The notes beneath the pieces were generated by a model. It worked only from the letters and a program-made list of their open reading frames with translations, made no database searches and was not told where the DNA came from. Made by a program: the position numbers and the translations under genes. Below are positions 1 to 9,682 of a DNA stretch of 64,000 bases, in pieces; the stretch's first letter is position 1, and each line of letters starts with the position of its first letter. The stretch lies in the NCBI RefSeq assembly GCF_026107375.2, contig NZ_JAPCIA010000003.1:124001-188000 (forward strand), in the 5' to 3' direction. The DNA comes from Sphingomonas sp. BT-65. GTDB lineage: Bacteria > Pseudomonadota > Alphaproteobacteria > Sphingomonadales > Sphingomonadaceae.

Positions 1-1105
<1,105 letters not shown>

Positions 1106-1116
1106 CTACCGCGCCG

Positions 1117-3234
1117 TCACTGCACCTTCAACTGGTCCAGCGCGAAGGCGAGATATTCGGCCTGCTCGCGGAAGCGCTCGAAGCGCCCCGACTTGCCGCC
1201 ATGCCCTGCTTCCATATTGACGCGGAACAGCAGCGGGTGGGTATCGGTCTTCAGCGTGCGCAGCCGCGCGACGTACTTGGCCGGCTCGTAATATTGCACC
1301 TGGCTGTCCCACAGCCCGGTGCCGACGAAGATCGGCGGATAGGCCTTCCGCGCCAGCTGGTCGTAGGGCGAGTAGCTGAGCATATAGTCGTAGCTCGCCT
1401 TGTTCTCCGGATTGCCCCACTCGTCATACTCGCCGGTGGTGAGCGGGATGGTCGGATCGAGCATCGTCGTCACGACGTCGACGAACGGGACCAGGCTGAT
1501 GATCGCGCCATAATCCTGCGGCGCCATGTTGGTGACGCCGCCCATCAGCAGCCCGCCCGCGCTGCCGCCCATCGCGGCGACTCGGCCCTGCTTGGCATAG
1601 CCCGCCTTCACCAGATATTCGGTGACGTCGATGAAGTCGGTGAAGCTGTTCTTCTTGTTGAACATCCGCCCGTCGTCATACCATTTGCGGCCCATTTCCT
1701 GCCCGCCGCGGATATGCGCGATGGCATAGACCATGCCGCGGTCGAGCAGGCTCGGCAGCATCGGCGAGAAGCCCGGATCGGTCGAATAGCCGTAGCTGCC
1801 ATAGGCGTACTGGAACAGCGCGGCGCTGCCGTCCTTCCTGAAGCCCTTGGCATAGACCAGGCTCACCGGAACCTTGGTCCCGTCGCGCGCGGTCGCCCAT
1901 ACGCGTTCGGTCACATATTTGGCCTTGTCGTAGCCGGGCACCGGCGTGACCTTGAGCGTCTTGCGCTCGCCGGTCTTCATATTCGCCTCGATCACCGTCG
2001 CAGGGGTGGTGAGCGAGTTGTAGGTGTAGCGGACCCAGTCGGTCGCGGTCTCGGCATTGGTGCTCAGCGCCATCGAATAGGCCGGCTCGTCGGCTTCGAC
2101 GAAGTTCGACTTGCCGTCATTGCCGAGCAGCCGCAGGCGCTTGTTGCCGCCCGAGCGCTCCTCGATCGCGAGGTAGGAGGCGAAGGGCTGGAACCCTTCG
2201 ATGAACGTCTCCGCGCTATGCGGCACCAGATCCTTCCACGCACCTTTGCCCGCGCCCGTCGCACTGTCGGGCACGGTCATCAGCCGGTAGTTGGGCGCCT
2301 GCCAGTTGGTGCGGATCACCCAGCGGTCGCCGACATGGTCCGCGCCATAGAGGAAGTCGCGTTCGCGCGGCGCGAGCACGGTGAAGGTCGCGGGATTGTC
2401 CACCGGGGCACAGCGCTGCTCATCGCTGACGGTCTTGCCGATGTAGATGCAAACGAATTTCTCCGAGCTCGTCGTGCCGATGCCGAGCGAGAAGGTGTCG
2501 TCCTTCTCCTCATAGACCAGCCGGTCCTGGCTCACCGGCGTGCCCAGCACATGCGCCTTCACCCGCTTGCCGAGCAAAGTCACCGGGTCCTTCTCGATGT
2601 AGAAGATCGTCTTGTTGTCGCCCGCCCAGGCGAAGCCGGGCTGTGCATTGGGGATCTCGTCGGCCAGCGCCTGGCCGCTGGTCAGGTCCTTGATCTTGAG
2701 CACGTACTGGCGGCGGCCGATCTTGTCCTCGGCATAGGCGAGCAGGCGGTTGTCGCGGCTGACCTGGCGCCCGCCGATCGAGAAGAAGTTCGCGCCCTTG
2801 GCCATCTCCGGCTGGTTGAGGATGATCTCCTCCGCCGCGTCCATCTGGCCCTTGCGCCGCGCGACGATCGGGTAGTTTCCGCCGGTCTCGAAGCGCGTGT
2901 AGTACCAGTAGCCATTGTCGAGATAGGGGACGGTGCTGTCGTCCTGTTTGATGCGGCCGACAATCTCCTTGTACAGCGCCTCCTGCACCGGCTTGGTCGG
3001 CGCCATCACTGCGTCGGCATAGGCGTTCTCGGCCTTGAGATAGGCCAGCATCTCCGCGTTCTTCCGCGTGTCGTCGCGCAGCCAGTAATATTCGTCCTCC
3101 CGGCTCGCGCCGAACGGCGCCTTCACCTGGTGCGGCTTCTTGGCGGCGACCGGAGGCTTGGGAGTTTCTTGGGCGAACGCGGGACCGGTGGTGGTGAGGC
3201 TCAAGATCAACGCGCGGCGGAGCCAGCGGGACAT
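1117..3234 (-). CDS. ptrB: Oligopeptidase B-type prolyl oligopeptidase (peptidase S9A)
   Basis: Serine peptidase of 705 residues that cleaves short peptides after basic residues in the family. The N-terminal half is the seven-bladed propeller and the C-terminal third is an alpha/beta hydrolase. The triad can be placed: Ser558 in GGSAGG, Asp643 in GLWDSQVQ and His678 in EAGHGGKSG, with spacings of 85 and 35 that match oligopeptidase B. The N-terminus (MSRWLRRALILSLTTTG...AFAQ) is a plausible signal peptide, so the enzyme is probably periplasmic, unlike the cytoplasmic E. coli protein. It ends 20 bases before ligA. Confidence 0.93.
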   Translation of the reverse strand: MSRWLRRALILSLTTTGPAFAQETPKPPVAAKKPHQVKAPFGASREDEYYWLRDDTRKNAEMLAYLKAENAYADAVMAPTKPVQEALYKEIVGRIKQDDSTVPYLDNGYWYYTRFETGGNYPIVARRKGQMDAAEEIILNQPEMAKGANFFSIGGRQVSRDNRLLAYAEDKIGRRQYVLKIKDLTSGQALADEIPNAQPGFAWAGDNKTIFYIEKDPVTLLGKRVKAHVLGTPVSQDRLVYEEKDDTFSLGIGTTSSEKFVCIYIGKTVSDEQRCAPVDNPATFTVLAPRERDFLYGADHVGDRWVIRTNWQAPNYRLMTVPDSATGAGKGAWKDLVPHSAETFIEGFQPFASYLAIEERSGGNKRLRLLGNDGKSNFVEADEPAYSMALSTNAETATDWVRYTYNSLTTPATVIEANMKTGERKTLKVTPVPGYDKAKYVTERVWATARDGTKVPVSLVYAKGFRKDGSAALFQYAYGSYGYSTDPGFSPMLPSLLDRGMVYAIAHIRGGQEMGRKWYDDGRMFNKKNSFTDFIDVTEYLVKAGYAKQGRVAAMGGSAGGLLMGGVTNMAPQDYGAIISLVPFVDVVTTMLDPTIPLTTGEYDEWGNPENKASYDYMLSYSPYDQLARKAYPPIFVGTGLWDSQVQYYEPAKYVARLRTLKTDTHPLLFRVNMEAGHGGKSGRFERFREQAEYLAFALDQLKVQ

Positions 3235-3371
3235 GCGATTCTCCCAGTAATATGGCGGGAGGTGTGGCGCAAAGCTGATACACGGTGCAAGCGGTTACTG
3301 GGGATACCGGGTTCCGCTTGAGCACCGCCGCGCGCCGGTGATATGCAGCGCGCCTCCTGGGGAGGGGATTC

Positions 3372-3836
3372 GTGGACGATACCGCGATGCGTGCGCCGCC
3401 GCGCCATTATGAAACGACGCTCGACCGCGCCGGCTTCGCGTTCGCGACGGGCGGCGGGCTCGGCGGAGTCCTGGTCCTCCTGCTCGTCCTCGCCGGCGGG
3501 CAATCCGATCCCGCATCCTTGCTCGCAGCCTGGGCGCTTGGCGCATTGTTCGTGACGCTGGGGATCGCCACCGTGGCCGCGCCGTTGTGGTTCGTGCTTC
3601 ATCTTCTCGGCCGGCGACAGGCGTGGCACGCCGCGGCGCTTGGCGCCGGGCTGGCGATGATCGTGTTCGTCGCCGGCCAGACCTATGGTTTCGGCCTGCT
3701 CGACGCGCCACCTAGCGACGCCCGCACCGCGCTGTTCCGCTGGCTCAGCGCGGCCGCGACCAGCGCGCTGATCGCGCTGGTCGCGGCCGGGATCGCCGTG
3801 GCGATGTGGCGCGTGGCCTATCGCCCGGCGCGCTGA
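3372..3836 (+). CDS. Hypothetical four-helix inner membrane protein
   Basis: 154-residue protein with no recognised family. About four hydrophobic segments (roughly residues 23-42, 48-75, 83-104 and 126-147) separated by short polar loops suggest an integral inner membrane protein. It has a GTG start with a GGGGAGGGGA ribosome-binding stretch just upstream. It converges with the DUF3617 lipoprotein gene, the two stops lying 2 bases apart. Codon use matches the neighbouring chromosome. Function unknown. Confidence 0.7.
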   Translation: MDDTAMRAPPRHYETTLDRAGFAFATGGGLGGVLVLLLVLAGGQSDPASLLAAWALGALFVTLGIATVAAPLWFVLHLLGRRQAWHAAALGAGLAMIVFVAGQTYGFGLLDAPPSDARTALFRWLSAAATSALIALVAAGIAVAMWRVAYRPAR

Positions 3837-3838
3837 TC

Positions 3839-4405
3839 TCAGCCCTTCGTCGCGGCCGGGCAGTCGCCGATGCGCTTGCCGATGATCTGGGTCTTCATCG
3901 TCATGCCGCCATTGCCGGGCATCCCCGGCATGCCCGACATCGTCGTGTCGCTGGCGAGCTCGTAGGAGGTGCTGCTGAGCGTGCCGGTGGTGGTCGCCTT
4001 CATCTCGCCGCCGGTCTGCGGCTTGCAGGTCATCACCGCGTCCACCTTGCCGCCGGCCAGCTCGAACTTCTCATAGGTGCAGCCGTTGCCGGCCTTGCCG
4101 CCGAACATCTCGCTGGGCGGCTTGCTGACCATCTCGGGCGTGACACAGGTCTCGGCGGTCTGCTCCGACATCTTCGCCATCTGCTGGCCCATCATGTCGG
4201 CCTGCGCCTTGGGCATGCCGGGCACGTCGACCGAGACGAACTTGATCTGGGTCTGCCACTGGCCGGGCTCCATCTTCACGGCATCCTGGGTGGCCTTGGC
4301 GACCTGATCGATCGACGCATTCTCCGCCTTCACGGCGGGCTCGGATCCGCCGCACGCGGCGAGGGCGAGAGGTGAAAGCAGCATCAGCGGAGTAAAACGG
4401 GACAT
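3839..4405 (-). CDS. DUF3617-family lipoprotein
   Basis: 188-residue envelope protein. It starts with a lipoprotein signal (MSRFTPLMLLSPLALAACGG, lipobox LAAC), so Cys18 would be the acylated N-terminus. The body has the features of DUF3617 proteins: MEPGQW near the start, a conserved ETCVTPE cysteine, NGCTYEKF and MTCKPQTG, giving likely disulfides. Start chosen at 4405 because AGGAG lies seven bases upstream; the open frame continues 5' but its extension is AT-rich and unlike protein. Role unknown. Confidence 0.85.
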   Translation of the reverse strand: MSRFTPLMLLSPLALAACGGSEPAVKAENASIDQVAKATQDAVKMEPGQWQTQIKFVSVDVPGMPKAQADMMGQQMAKMSEQTAETCVTPEMVSKPPSEMFGGKAGNGCTYEKFELAGGKVDAVMTCKPQTGGEMKATTTGTLSSTSYELASDTTMSGMPGMPGNGGMTMKTQIIGKRIGDCPAATKG

Positions 4406-4586
4406 AAATGGCTCCTGTTTCGTTACGCATCGGGCACGGCCCGTTGCGCATAACGCATGCGGAACAGATTTTGTCAAGAATGTGGCGATGTGTGCCATAT
4501 TTTTGCCGTATTCATTCTTGTGCGCTCGGTCATTTGTTCTTGATATGTTCCAAAATATTTTGCTATATGATCCGCGGGAGCGGGGC

Positions 4587-5132
4587 ATGGCAAATCTACA
4601 GCGACAACCCCTTCGGATCGGGCAGCAGATCAAACTGCCGCACCAGCGATTCCTGGATGCTGGGCGTGAGGCCAAGAACAAGTTCCTGGCGCTCGACTAC
4701 TATATGTGGACGCATGGTGGGCGGCTGCCGCCAGACCCGGCGAATCCGCCATCGCTGCAGAGCCAGATTCTCGACACTAATTGGAGGCGGCTGAAGGCGA
4801 ATGGCTATAGCTATCATATCGATATCATCGATCGAACGCGATATAGCGATGGCTATCTATCCAGAACGTCGAAACCACAGCGATCCGGGCGCAATCAGGC
4901 GCGTGCGGGTGGGGCGGATCGTCGGCCGACTGACGATGGCGGCCATCTTTGGGCTGCTCGGTTTAACGGTCCCCTCGACAGCTTCAATCACTTCGCTCAG
5001 GACGCAAATTTCAACCGCGGCGCCTATCGTGCCATGGAGCAAGAGTGGGATAAAGACCTGCTTGCAGGGCGAAAGGTTTTTGGCAGCATCAAGCTGTTCT
5101 ATCGCGGCACTTCCAAGCGCCCTTATCGGTGA
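4587..5132 (+). CDS. Orphan DNA/RNA non-specific endonuclease toxin domain (EndoNS_2-like)
   Basis: 181 residues. The C-terminal half has the signature of nuclease tips of polymorphic toxins: RAGGADRRPTDDGGHL (DGGH, candidate catalytic His120) followed by FNGP...SFNHFAQDANFNRGAYRAMEQEW and GRKVF. Nothing resembling a delivery domain (RHS, PAAR, LXG, hemagglutinin) precedes it, and no obvious immunity gene is adjacent, so it looks like a detached toxin tip. Start chosen at 4587 (GGGAGCGGGGC upstream). The protein stops right after TSKRPYR; in another frame the DNA continues with GDKQVVYPPMEG to 5184, which resembles the missing last strand, so a frameshift may have inactivated it. The upstream 150 bases are unusually AT-rich, suggesting transfer. 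Confidence 0.7.
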   Translation: MANLQRQPLRIGQQIKLPHQRFLDAGREAKNKFLALDYYMWTHGGRLPPDPANPPSLQSQILDTNWRRLKANGYSYHIDIIDRTRYSDGYLSRTSKPQRSGRNQARAGGADRRPTDDGGHLWAARFNGPLDSFNHFAQDANFNRGAYRAMEQEWDKDLLAGRKVFGSIKLFYRGTSKRPYR

Positions 5133-5280
5133 CAAGCAGGTCGTCTATCCGCCTATGGAAGGGATGCACGAGTGGAAAGGCTGACGGGCCGTGAAGAACC
5201 CCTCATTTCCGTCAGCTTTGTCAACCGACCCGTCAACCAACCCCGATTGCCTCGCAGCCTGAAGGCCCCATATTCCCGCC

Positions 5281-7470
5281 ATGGCCATCCAGATCCGCAC
5301 CAGCCTTGCCGAGCCTGAGACCGGTCCCGGCTTCGTCCCGCACCGCCCCAATCGCCCCGAGAAGAGCGAGGGCGGCAAGGCGTTCAAGCTGGTCAGCGAA
5401 TATACGCCCTCGGGCGACCAGCCGACTGCGATCGCCGAGCTGACCGAGGCGGCGCTGGCGGGCGAGCGCGACCAGGTGCTGCTCGGCGTCACCGGATCGG
5501 GCAAGACCTTCACCATGGCCAAGGTGATCGAGGCGCTGCAGCGCCCCGCGCTGATCCTCGCGCCCAACAAGATCCTCGCCGCGCAGCTCTATGGCGAGTT
5601 CAAGAGCTTCTTCCCGGAGAACGCGGTCGAGTATTTCGTCAGCTATTACGACTATTACCAGCCCGAAGCCTATGTGCCGCGGTCGGACACCTACATCGAG
5701 AAGGAAAGCTCGGTGAACGAGGCGATCGACCGGATGCGCCACTCCGCGACCCGCTCGCTGCTCGAGCGCGACGACGTCATCATCGTCGCCTCGGTCTCGT
5801 GCCTCTACGGCATCGGTTCGGTCGAGACCTATTCGGCGATGATCTTCGACCTCAAAAAAGGTCAGGTCGCCGACCAGCGCGAGATCATCCGCAAGCTCGT
5901 CGCGCTTCAGTACAAGCGCAACGACGCCGCCTTCGCCCGCGGCAATTTCCGGGTGCGCGGCGACAGCCTGGAGATCTTCCCGTCGCACTATGAGGATACC
6001 GCTTGGCGGATCAGCTTCTTCGGCGACGATATCGAGGAGATCACCGAGTTCGACCCCCTGACCGGGGCCAAGGTCGCGAACCTCGATTACATCCGCGTCT
6101 ACGCCAATTCGCACCACGTCACGCCGGGGCCGACGCTCAAGCAGGCGATGGAGGCGATCAAGCATGAGCTCGCCGAGCGGCTCAAGGAGCTGCAGGCCGA
6201 GGGCAAGCTGATCGAGCATCAGCGGCTCGAACAGCGCACCCATTTCGACCTCGAGATGATCGCCGCGACCGGCAGTTGCGCGGGGATCGAGAATTACAGC
6301 CGCTTCCTCACCGGACGCCTGCCCGGCGAGCCGCCGCCGACCTTGTTCGAATATCTGCCCGAGAACGCGCTGCTGTTCGTCGACGAGAGCCACCAGACCG
6401 TGCCGCAGATCGGCGCGATGGCGCGGGGCGACCACCGACGCAAGATCACGCTCGCCGAATACGGCTTCCGCCTGCCGAGCTGCATCGACAACCGCCCGCT
6501 GCGTTTCAACGAATGGGATGCGATGCGCCCGCAGACCGTCTGCGTCTCGGCGACGCCGGGCGGGTGGGAGATGGAGCAGACCGGCGGCGTGTTCAGCGAG
6601 CAGGTGATCCGCCCCACCGGCCTGATCGACCCGCCGGTCGAGATCAAGCCGGTCGAGGAGCAGGTGCAGGACCTGATCGTCGAATGCCGCAAGACCGCCG
6701 AGATGGGCTATCGCACGCTCGTCACCACGCTGACCAAGCGCATGGCAGAGGACTTGACCGAATATATGCACGAGGCGGGGATCAAGGTCCGCTACATGCA
6801 TTCGGACGTCGAGACGCTCGAGCGTATCGAGCTGATCCGCGACCTGCGGCTCGGCGTGTACGACGTGCTGATCGGGATCAACTTGCTGCGCGAAGGCCTT
6901 GATATCCCTGAGTGCGGGCTGGTCGCGATCCTCGACGCGGACAAAGAGGGCTTTCTGCGTTCGGAGACTTCGCTGATCCAGACGATCGGCCGCGCGGCGC
7001 GCAACGTGGAGGGCCGCGTGATCCTCTATGCCGACCGCATCACCGGCAGCATGGAGCGCGCGCTCAACGAGACCAGCCGGCGGCGTGAGAAGCAGACCGC
7101 ATACAATATCGAGCACGGCATCACGCCGACCACGATCAAGCGCAACATCGGCGACATCATCGCGCATGTCGCGAGCAAGGATCAGGTGACGGTCGAGATC
7201 GAGGATGGTCCGGCACACATGGTCGGGCACAACCTGCGCGCGTACATCGAGGAGCTCGAGAAGAAGATGCGCGACGCCGCCGCCAACCTCGAATTCGAAG
7301 AGGCCGGACGCCTGCGCGATGAGATTAGATCTCTGGAGGCTGAAGAGCTGGGCCTCCCCCACGAGCAGCGCCGCGCGCCGGTGATGGGCCGCAGCAACGA
7401 GGGCAAGCCGGGGACGCGCAAGGGAAGGTTCGGCAAGGTACAGCGCAAATGGAGTGGAGGACGGCGTTGA
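5281..7470 (+). CDS. uvrB: Excinuclease ABC subunit UvrB
   Basis: Damage-verifying helicase-like subunit of nucleotide excision repair; loads onto DNA with UvrA and recruits UvrC. 729 residues. Walker A TGSGKT at residues 71-76, beta-hairpin region [19 protein letters not shown], Walker [11 protein letters not shown], helicase motifs [20 protein letters not shown] and QTIGRAARN, and a C-terminal UVR motif ([20 protein letters not shown]) that contacts UvrC. The N-terminus has a polar extension of about 33 residues before [14 protein letters not shown] and the tail is basic. No strong Shine-Dalgarno is seen before the ATG. Confidence 0.98.
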   Translation: MAIQIRTSLAEPETGPGFVPHRPNRPEKSEGGKAFKLVSEYTPSGDQPTAIAELTEAALAGERDQVLLGVTGSGKTFTMAKVIEALQRPALILAPNKILAAQLYGEFKSFFPENAVEYFVSYYDYYQPEAYVPRSDTYIEKESSVNEAIDRMRHSATRSLLERDDVIIVASVSCLYGIGSVETYSAMIFDLKKGQVADQREIIRKLVALQYKRNDAAFARGNFRVRGDSLEIFPSHYEDTAWRISFFGDDIEEITEFDPLTGAKVANLDYIRVYANSHHVTPGPTLKQAMEAIKHELAERLKELQAEGKLIEHQRLEQRTHFDLEMIAATGSCAGIENYSRFLTGRLPGEPPPTLFEYLPENALLFVDESHQTVPQIGAMARGDHRRKITLAEYGFRLPSCIDNRPLRFNEWDAMRPQTVCVSATPGGWEMEQTGGVFSEQVIRPTGLIDPPVEIKPVEEQVQDLIVECRKTAEMGYRTLVTTLTKRMAEDLTEYMHEAGIKVRYMHSDVETLERIELIRDLRLGVYDVLIGINLLREGLDIPECGLVAILDADKEGFLRSETSLIQTIGRAARNVEGRVILYADRITGSMERALNETSRRREKQTAYNIEHGITPTTIKRNIGDIIAHVASKDQVTVEIEDGPAHMVGHNLRAYIEELEKKMRDAAANLEFEEAGRLRDEIRSLEAEELGLPHEQRRAPVMGRSNEGKPGTRKGRFGKVQRKWSGGRR

Positions 7471-7519
7471 CCGGAACACGCGGTTGAGCCGCCGGAATCC
7501 TTCGCCCATAAGGCTCGGC

Positions 7520-8038
7520 ATGCGTGTAATCCTTGCTTTCGCTTCGCTCGCCATCCTCGCTGGTTGCGTAGCGCCTTCGGCCCCCCCGCCGCGGCCCGCT
7601 CCGCCGGCACCGGTTCCGGCGCCCGCACCGGCTCCTGCCCCTCCGCCGCCTGCCGCGAGCAGCGACTGGCGCGACTGGCCGCTGGCGCCGGGAGGGTGGA
7701 GCTATCGCCAGGATTCGCGCGGCTCGGTCGCGCTGTTCGGGCGGGAGGGCGATCCGGCGTTCACGCTGCGCTGCGACCGTTCGGCGCGCCAATTGCAGCT
7801 GACCCGGCGGGGGGCCGCGAGTGGCACGATGACGGTACGGACGAGCTCGACCGCTCGCAGCCTGACGGCGGGCGGCACCACCGACGGCGCATCGGCGTCG
7901 CTGCCCGCCAGCGATCCGCTGGTCGATGCGATGGGTTACAGCCGCGGGCGCTTCATCGTCGAGACCGCGCCGCTGCCGCCGCTGGTGGTGCCGGCCTGGG
8001 CCGAGGTGCTGCGCGTCGCTGAGGATTGCCGGGGCTGA
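7520..8038 (+). CDS. Hypothetical proline-rich lipoprotein
   Basis: 172 residues from the ATG at 7520. Signal MRVILAFASLAILAGC with lipobox LAGC (Cys16) is followed by a Pro/Ala-rich linker of about 30 residues, typical of an outer-membrane lipoprotein arm. The globular part begins DWRDWPLAPGGWSYRQDSRG and contains FTLRCDR and a final EDCRG, perhaps a disulfide pair. It matches small conserved lipoproteins of sphingomonads by appearance, but no function is known to me. It lies 50 bases after uvrB and may be read through from it. Confidence 0.75.
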   Translation: MRVILAFASLAILAGCVAPSAPPPRPAPPAPVPAPAPAPAPPPPAASSDWRDWPLAPGGWSYRQDSRGSVALFGREGDPAFTLRCDRSARQLQLTRRGAASGTMTVRTSSTARSLTAGGTTDGASASLPASDPLVDAMGYSRGRFIVETAPLPPLVVPAWAEVLRVAEDCRG

Positions 8039-8186
8039 GGCGCGGCCCGATCCGCGACGCCCAGACCTCCATGAATCGCCGATTTCGCAATGCAATACAA
8101 GACTTGTTCTGCGATTCAGGATGATTCAAAAGTGAGTCGTGCCCAGGCCGGGCGCAACGTCTTAACAAGCGAAAGGAGGTGATCCG

Positions 8187-8243
8187 ATGTCTCATGGTTC
8201 AGCAATGGGGTCGGTTCAGTTCGTTCGGGAGACGCGCCGCTAA
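8187..8243 (+). CDS. 18-residue mini-ORF with perfect anti-16S Shine-Dalgarno
   Basis: ATG at 8187, TAA at 8241-8243; peptide MSHGSAMGSVQFVRETRR. The 13-base Shine-Dalgarno ends three bases before the ATG, spacing GGAGG seven bases from it. The peptide is basic at the C-terminus and has no hydrophobic segment. Such a strong initiation site on so short a frame suggests a regulatory leader or ribosome-trapping function rather than an enzyme. Whether the peptide is conserved cannot be judged from one sequence. Confidence 0.5.
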   Translation: MSHGSAMGSVQFVRETRR

Positions 8244-8378
8244 GTCCAACTGCACCCGGTGGAAGCCCTCCACCGGCACGGCGCACGGGGGGTATCCTCC
8301 CCCAACCAACGGCGCCAGCAGCGGACAAGCGGCCCGCATGGTCTCCCGGGCTGGAGCTTCCGGCCGCTGACCATGTCG

Positions 8379-8424
8379 GAGGTCACCGGGTGCCAGAGAT
8401 GGCCCCGGTGGCCTCTTTCATTTT
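8379..8424 (+). terminator. Rho-independent terminator
   Basis: GAGGTCACCGG (8379-8389) pairs with CCGGTGGCCTC (8405-8415), one G-T wobble, followed by TTTCATTTT. It ends the mini-ORF RNA before the FMN reductase gene, so the two are probably separate transcripts. Confidence 0.8.
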
Positions 8425-8456
8425 GAGCGCTGTCGGAGCGCGGTGAGGATATCGTC

Positions 8457-9047
8457 ATGTCGCACAGGATTCTTGTCTTCTACGGCTCGTATCGCGAGGC
8501 GCGGATGGGGATCCGGCTGGCGCGCTGGCTGACCGCGCGGCTGGCCGGGCGCGGGTGCGACGTCGAGCTGATCGACGCCAGGGAGGTCGGGCTGCCGATG
8601 CTCGACAGGCGCTACATGGATTATGCGCCGGGCGAGGCGCCGGCGGTGATCGAGGATCTGGCGGGCAAGCTGCGCGCGGCGGACGGGTTCGTGTTCGTCG
8701 CGGGCGAATATAATTGGGGCATGCAGCCGGGGCTCAAGAACCTGACCGATCACTTCTTCCATGAATGGTTCTGGCGGCCCGCGGCGATCGCGAGCTATTC
8801 GGGCGGGCGGCTGGGCGGGGCTCGGAGCAATTCGATGTGGCACCCGACGCTGACCGAGATGGGGATGGTGGTCGTACCCTCGACGCTGACCGTCGCGCAG
8901 ATCGGCCAGACGCTCGACGCCGACGATGTGCCGCAGAGCGAGAGCGGCGCGGCGCTGGAGCGCGGGTTCGAGCGGTTCGCGGACGACTTGCTGTGGTGGG
9001 TCGAGGCGGCGAAGGCGCATCGTGCGCGGGTGGCGCCGCCGTTCTGA
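8457..9047 (+). CDS. NADPH-dependent FMN reductase / flavodoxin-like quinone reductase family
   Basis: 196-residue cytoplasmic protein of the NADPH-dependent FMN reductase family. The phosphate-binding loop is FYGSYREARMG (residues about 8-18), followed by the typical GEYNWGMQPGLKNLTDH motif (about 83-99) in which the YN(W/R) segment contacts flavin, and an SYSGGRLGG loop. It would reduce FMN or quinones with NAD(P)H; the substrate is unknown. GTGAGGAT precedes the ATG. It is cut off from the upstream RNA by a terminator. Confidence 0.88.
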   Translation: MSHRILVFYGSYREARMGIRLARWLTARLAGRGCDVELIDAREVGLPMLDRRYMDYAPGEAPAVIEDLAGKLRAADGFVFVAGEYNWGMQPGLKNLTDHFFHEWFWRPAAIASYSGGRLGGARSNSMWHPTLTEMGMVVVPSTLTVAQIGQTLDADDVPQSESGAALERGFERFADDLLWWVEAAKAHRARVAPPF

Positions 9048-9351
9048 ATTGGACCGCGCTGTCCGTCATTTATAACCAAATGGGTTTCACGTGGAACGCA
9101 CGAAGAAGCGCGGAAATGCGCGGGTTGTCGCCCCTGTCAGGTGACGGCGAGGAGGGCGTGGCAAGGTGGGGATGGAGAACAAGTCGATGCCGATGTTTGG
9201 TTTTCGGCTTTGGGAGTTTTCACCTTTGCGGTGAAGGAATGTCGAATATTGCGACGCGCAAGGCGGCGGGTCGTGCGATGCCCTTCCATGGCTTTGAGAC
9301 GAAGGCGAGTTCCAAAGCAGAACGGGCTGGCGGATGGACGTTCAGGTTTTT
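9048..9351. other. Intergenic stretch, nothing recognised
   Basis: Between the reductase stop and the palindromic repeat I see no convincing gene, RNA or terminator. Overlapping frames here lack family features. Confidence 0.4.
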
Positions 9352-9457
9352 CGTCACCCCGGCCCTGTGCCGGGGTCCACCGAGCCGCCCAGCTGAGCTT
9401 GAGCCTCTTTTCCAGCGCTTGCCTCCCGGTGGGCCCCGGCACAGGGCCGGGGTGACG
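9352..9457. repeat. Dispersed palindromic repeat, family A, copy 1
   Basis: The outer 24 bases (9352-9375) are exactly inverted at 9434-9457 (arm begins CGTCACCCCGGCCCTGTGCC) around a loop of about 58 bases. A related, less perfect copy is at 35,062-35,167. Both lie between genes. It resembles REP/BIME-like intergenic elements; no transposase is nearby. Confidence 0.8.
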
Positions 9458-9523
9458 GGATGGAAGCGGTGATGGTGGGAAAAACCAGCGACGCCCGGAA
9501 ACTCGAATGCCGATCCGCCCGCG

Positions 9524-9682
9524 CTAGACGAGCAGCGTCACAAGCAGGGCGACCAGCGCGACGGGGATGGCGAAGAGCAAGGCGACGACGAGTATGAACG
9601 CCCAGGCGCGACGCGCGCCGAAGCCGTCGCGGACGCAACCGAAAATGACCTGCAGCAGGCCGACAAAACCGGATTCGCGCAT
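9524..9682 (-). CDS. Small single-helix membrane protein downstream of mutS
   Basis: 52 codons read in the ATGA overlap with the mutS stop (start 9682, TAG at 9524-9526). The protein begins MRESGFVGLLQVIFGCVRDG and ends in one long hydrophobic helix (WAFILVVALLFAIPVALVAL...) at about residues 27-52. Translational coupling to mutS supports it as real. No family recognised. Confidence 0.6.
   Translation of the reverse strand: MRESGFVGLLQVIFGCVRDGFGARRAWAFILVVALLFAIPVALVALLVTLLV

Larger units (their letters stand above)
8171..8424 (+). ncRNA. Candidate structured RNA with extreme Shine-Dalgarno and mini-ORF
   Basis: AAAGGAGGTGATC (8171-8183) is complementary over 13 bases to the 3' end of 16S rRNA and precedes an 18-codon ORF. 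After the ORF come a hairpin (8256-8262 with 8270-8276, CCGGTGG/CCACCGG), a second (8287-8292 with 8299-8303, G-run/C-run) and a strong terminator at 8379-8424. About 250 nt of GC-rich, hairpin-dense sequence is left over after the ORF, too much for a simple leader of the next gene. The transcript start is not visible. This may be a dual-function or ribosome-sequestering RNA. Confidence 0.5.

Noticed and set aside
1201..3321. 706-codon open frame on the plus strand opposite the oligopeptidase gene
   Set aside because: It is the high-GC antisense shadow of a clear S9 peptidase with an intact triad; no family features.
5233..7554. 773-codon open frame opposite uvrB
   Set aside because: Antisense shadow; uvrB motifs are complete on the other strand.
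9352..9457. Insertion sequence with terminal inverted repeats
   Set aside because: Internal region is about 58 bases with no transposase frame and no target duplication seen.
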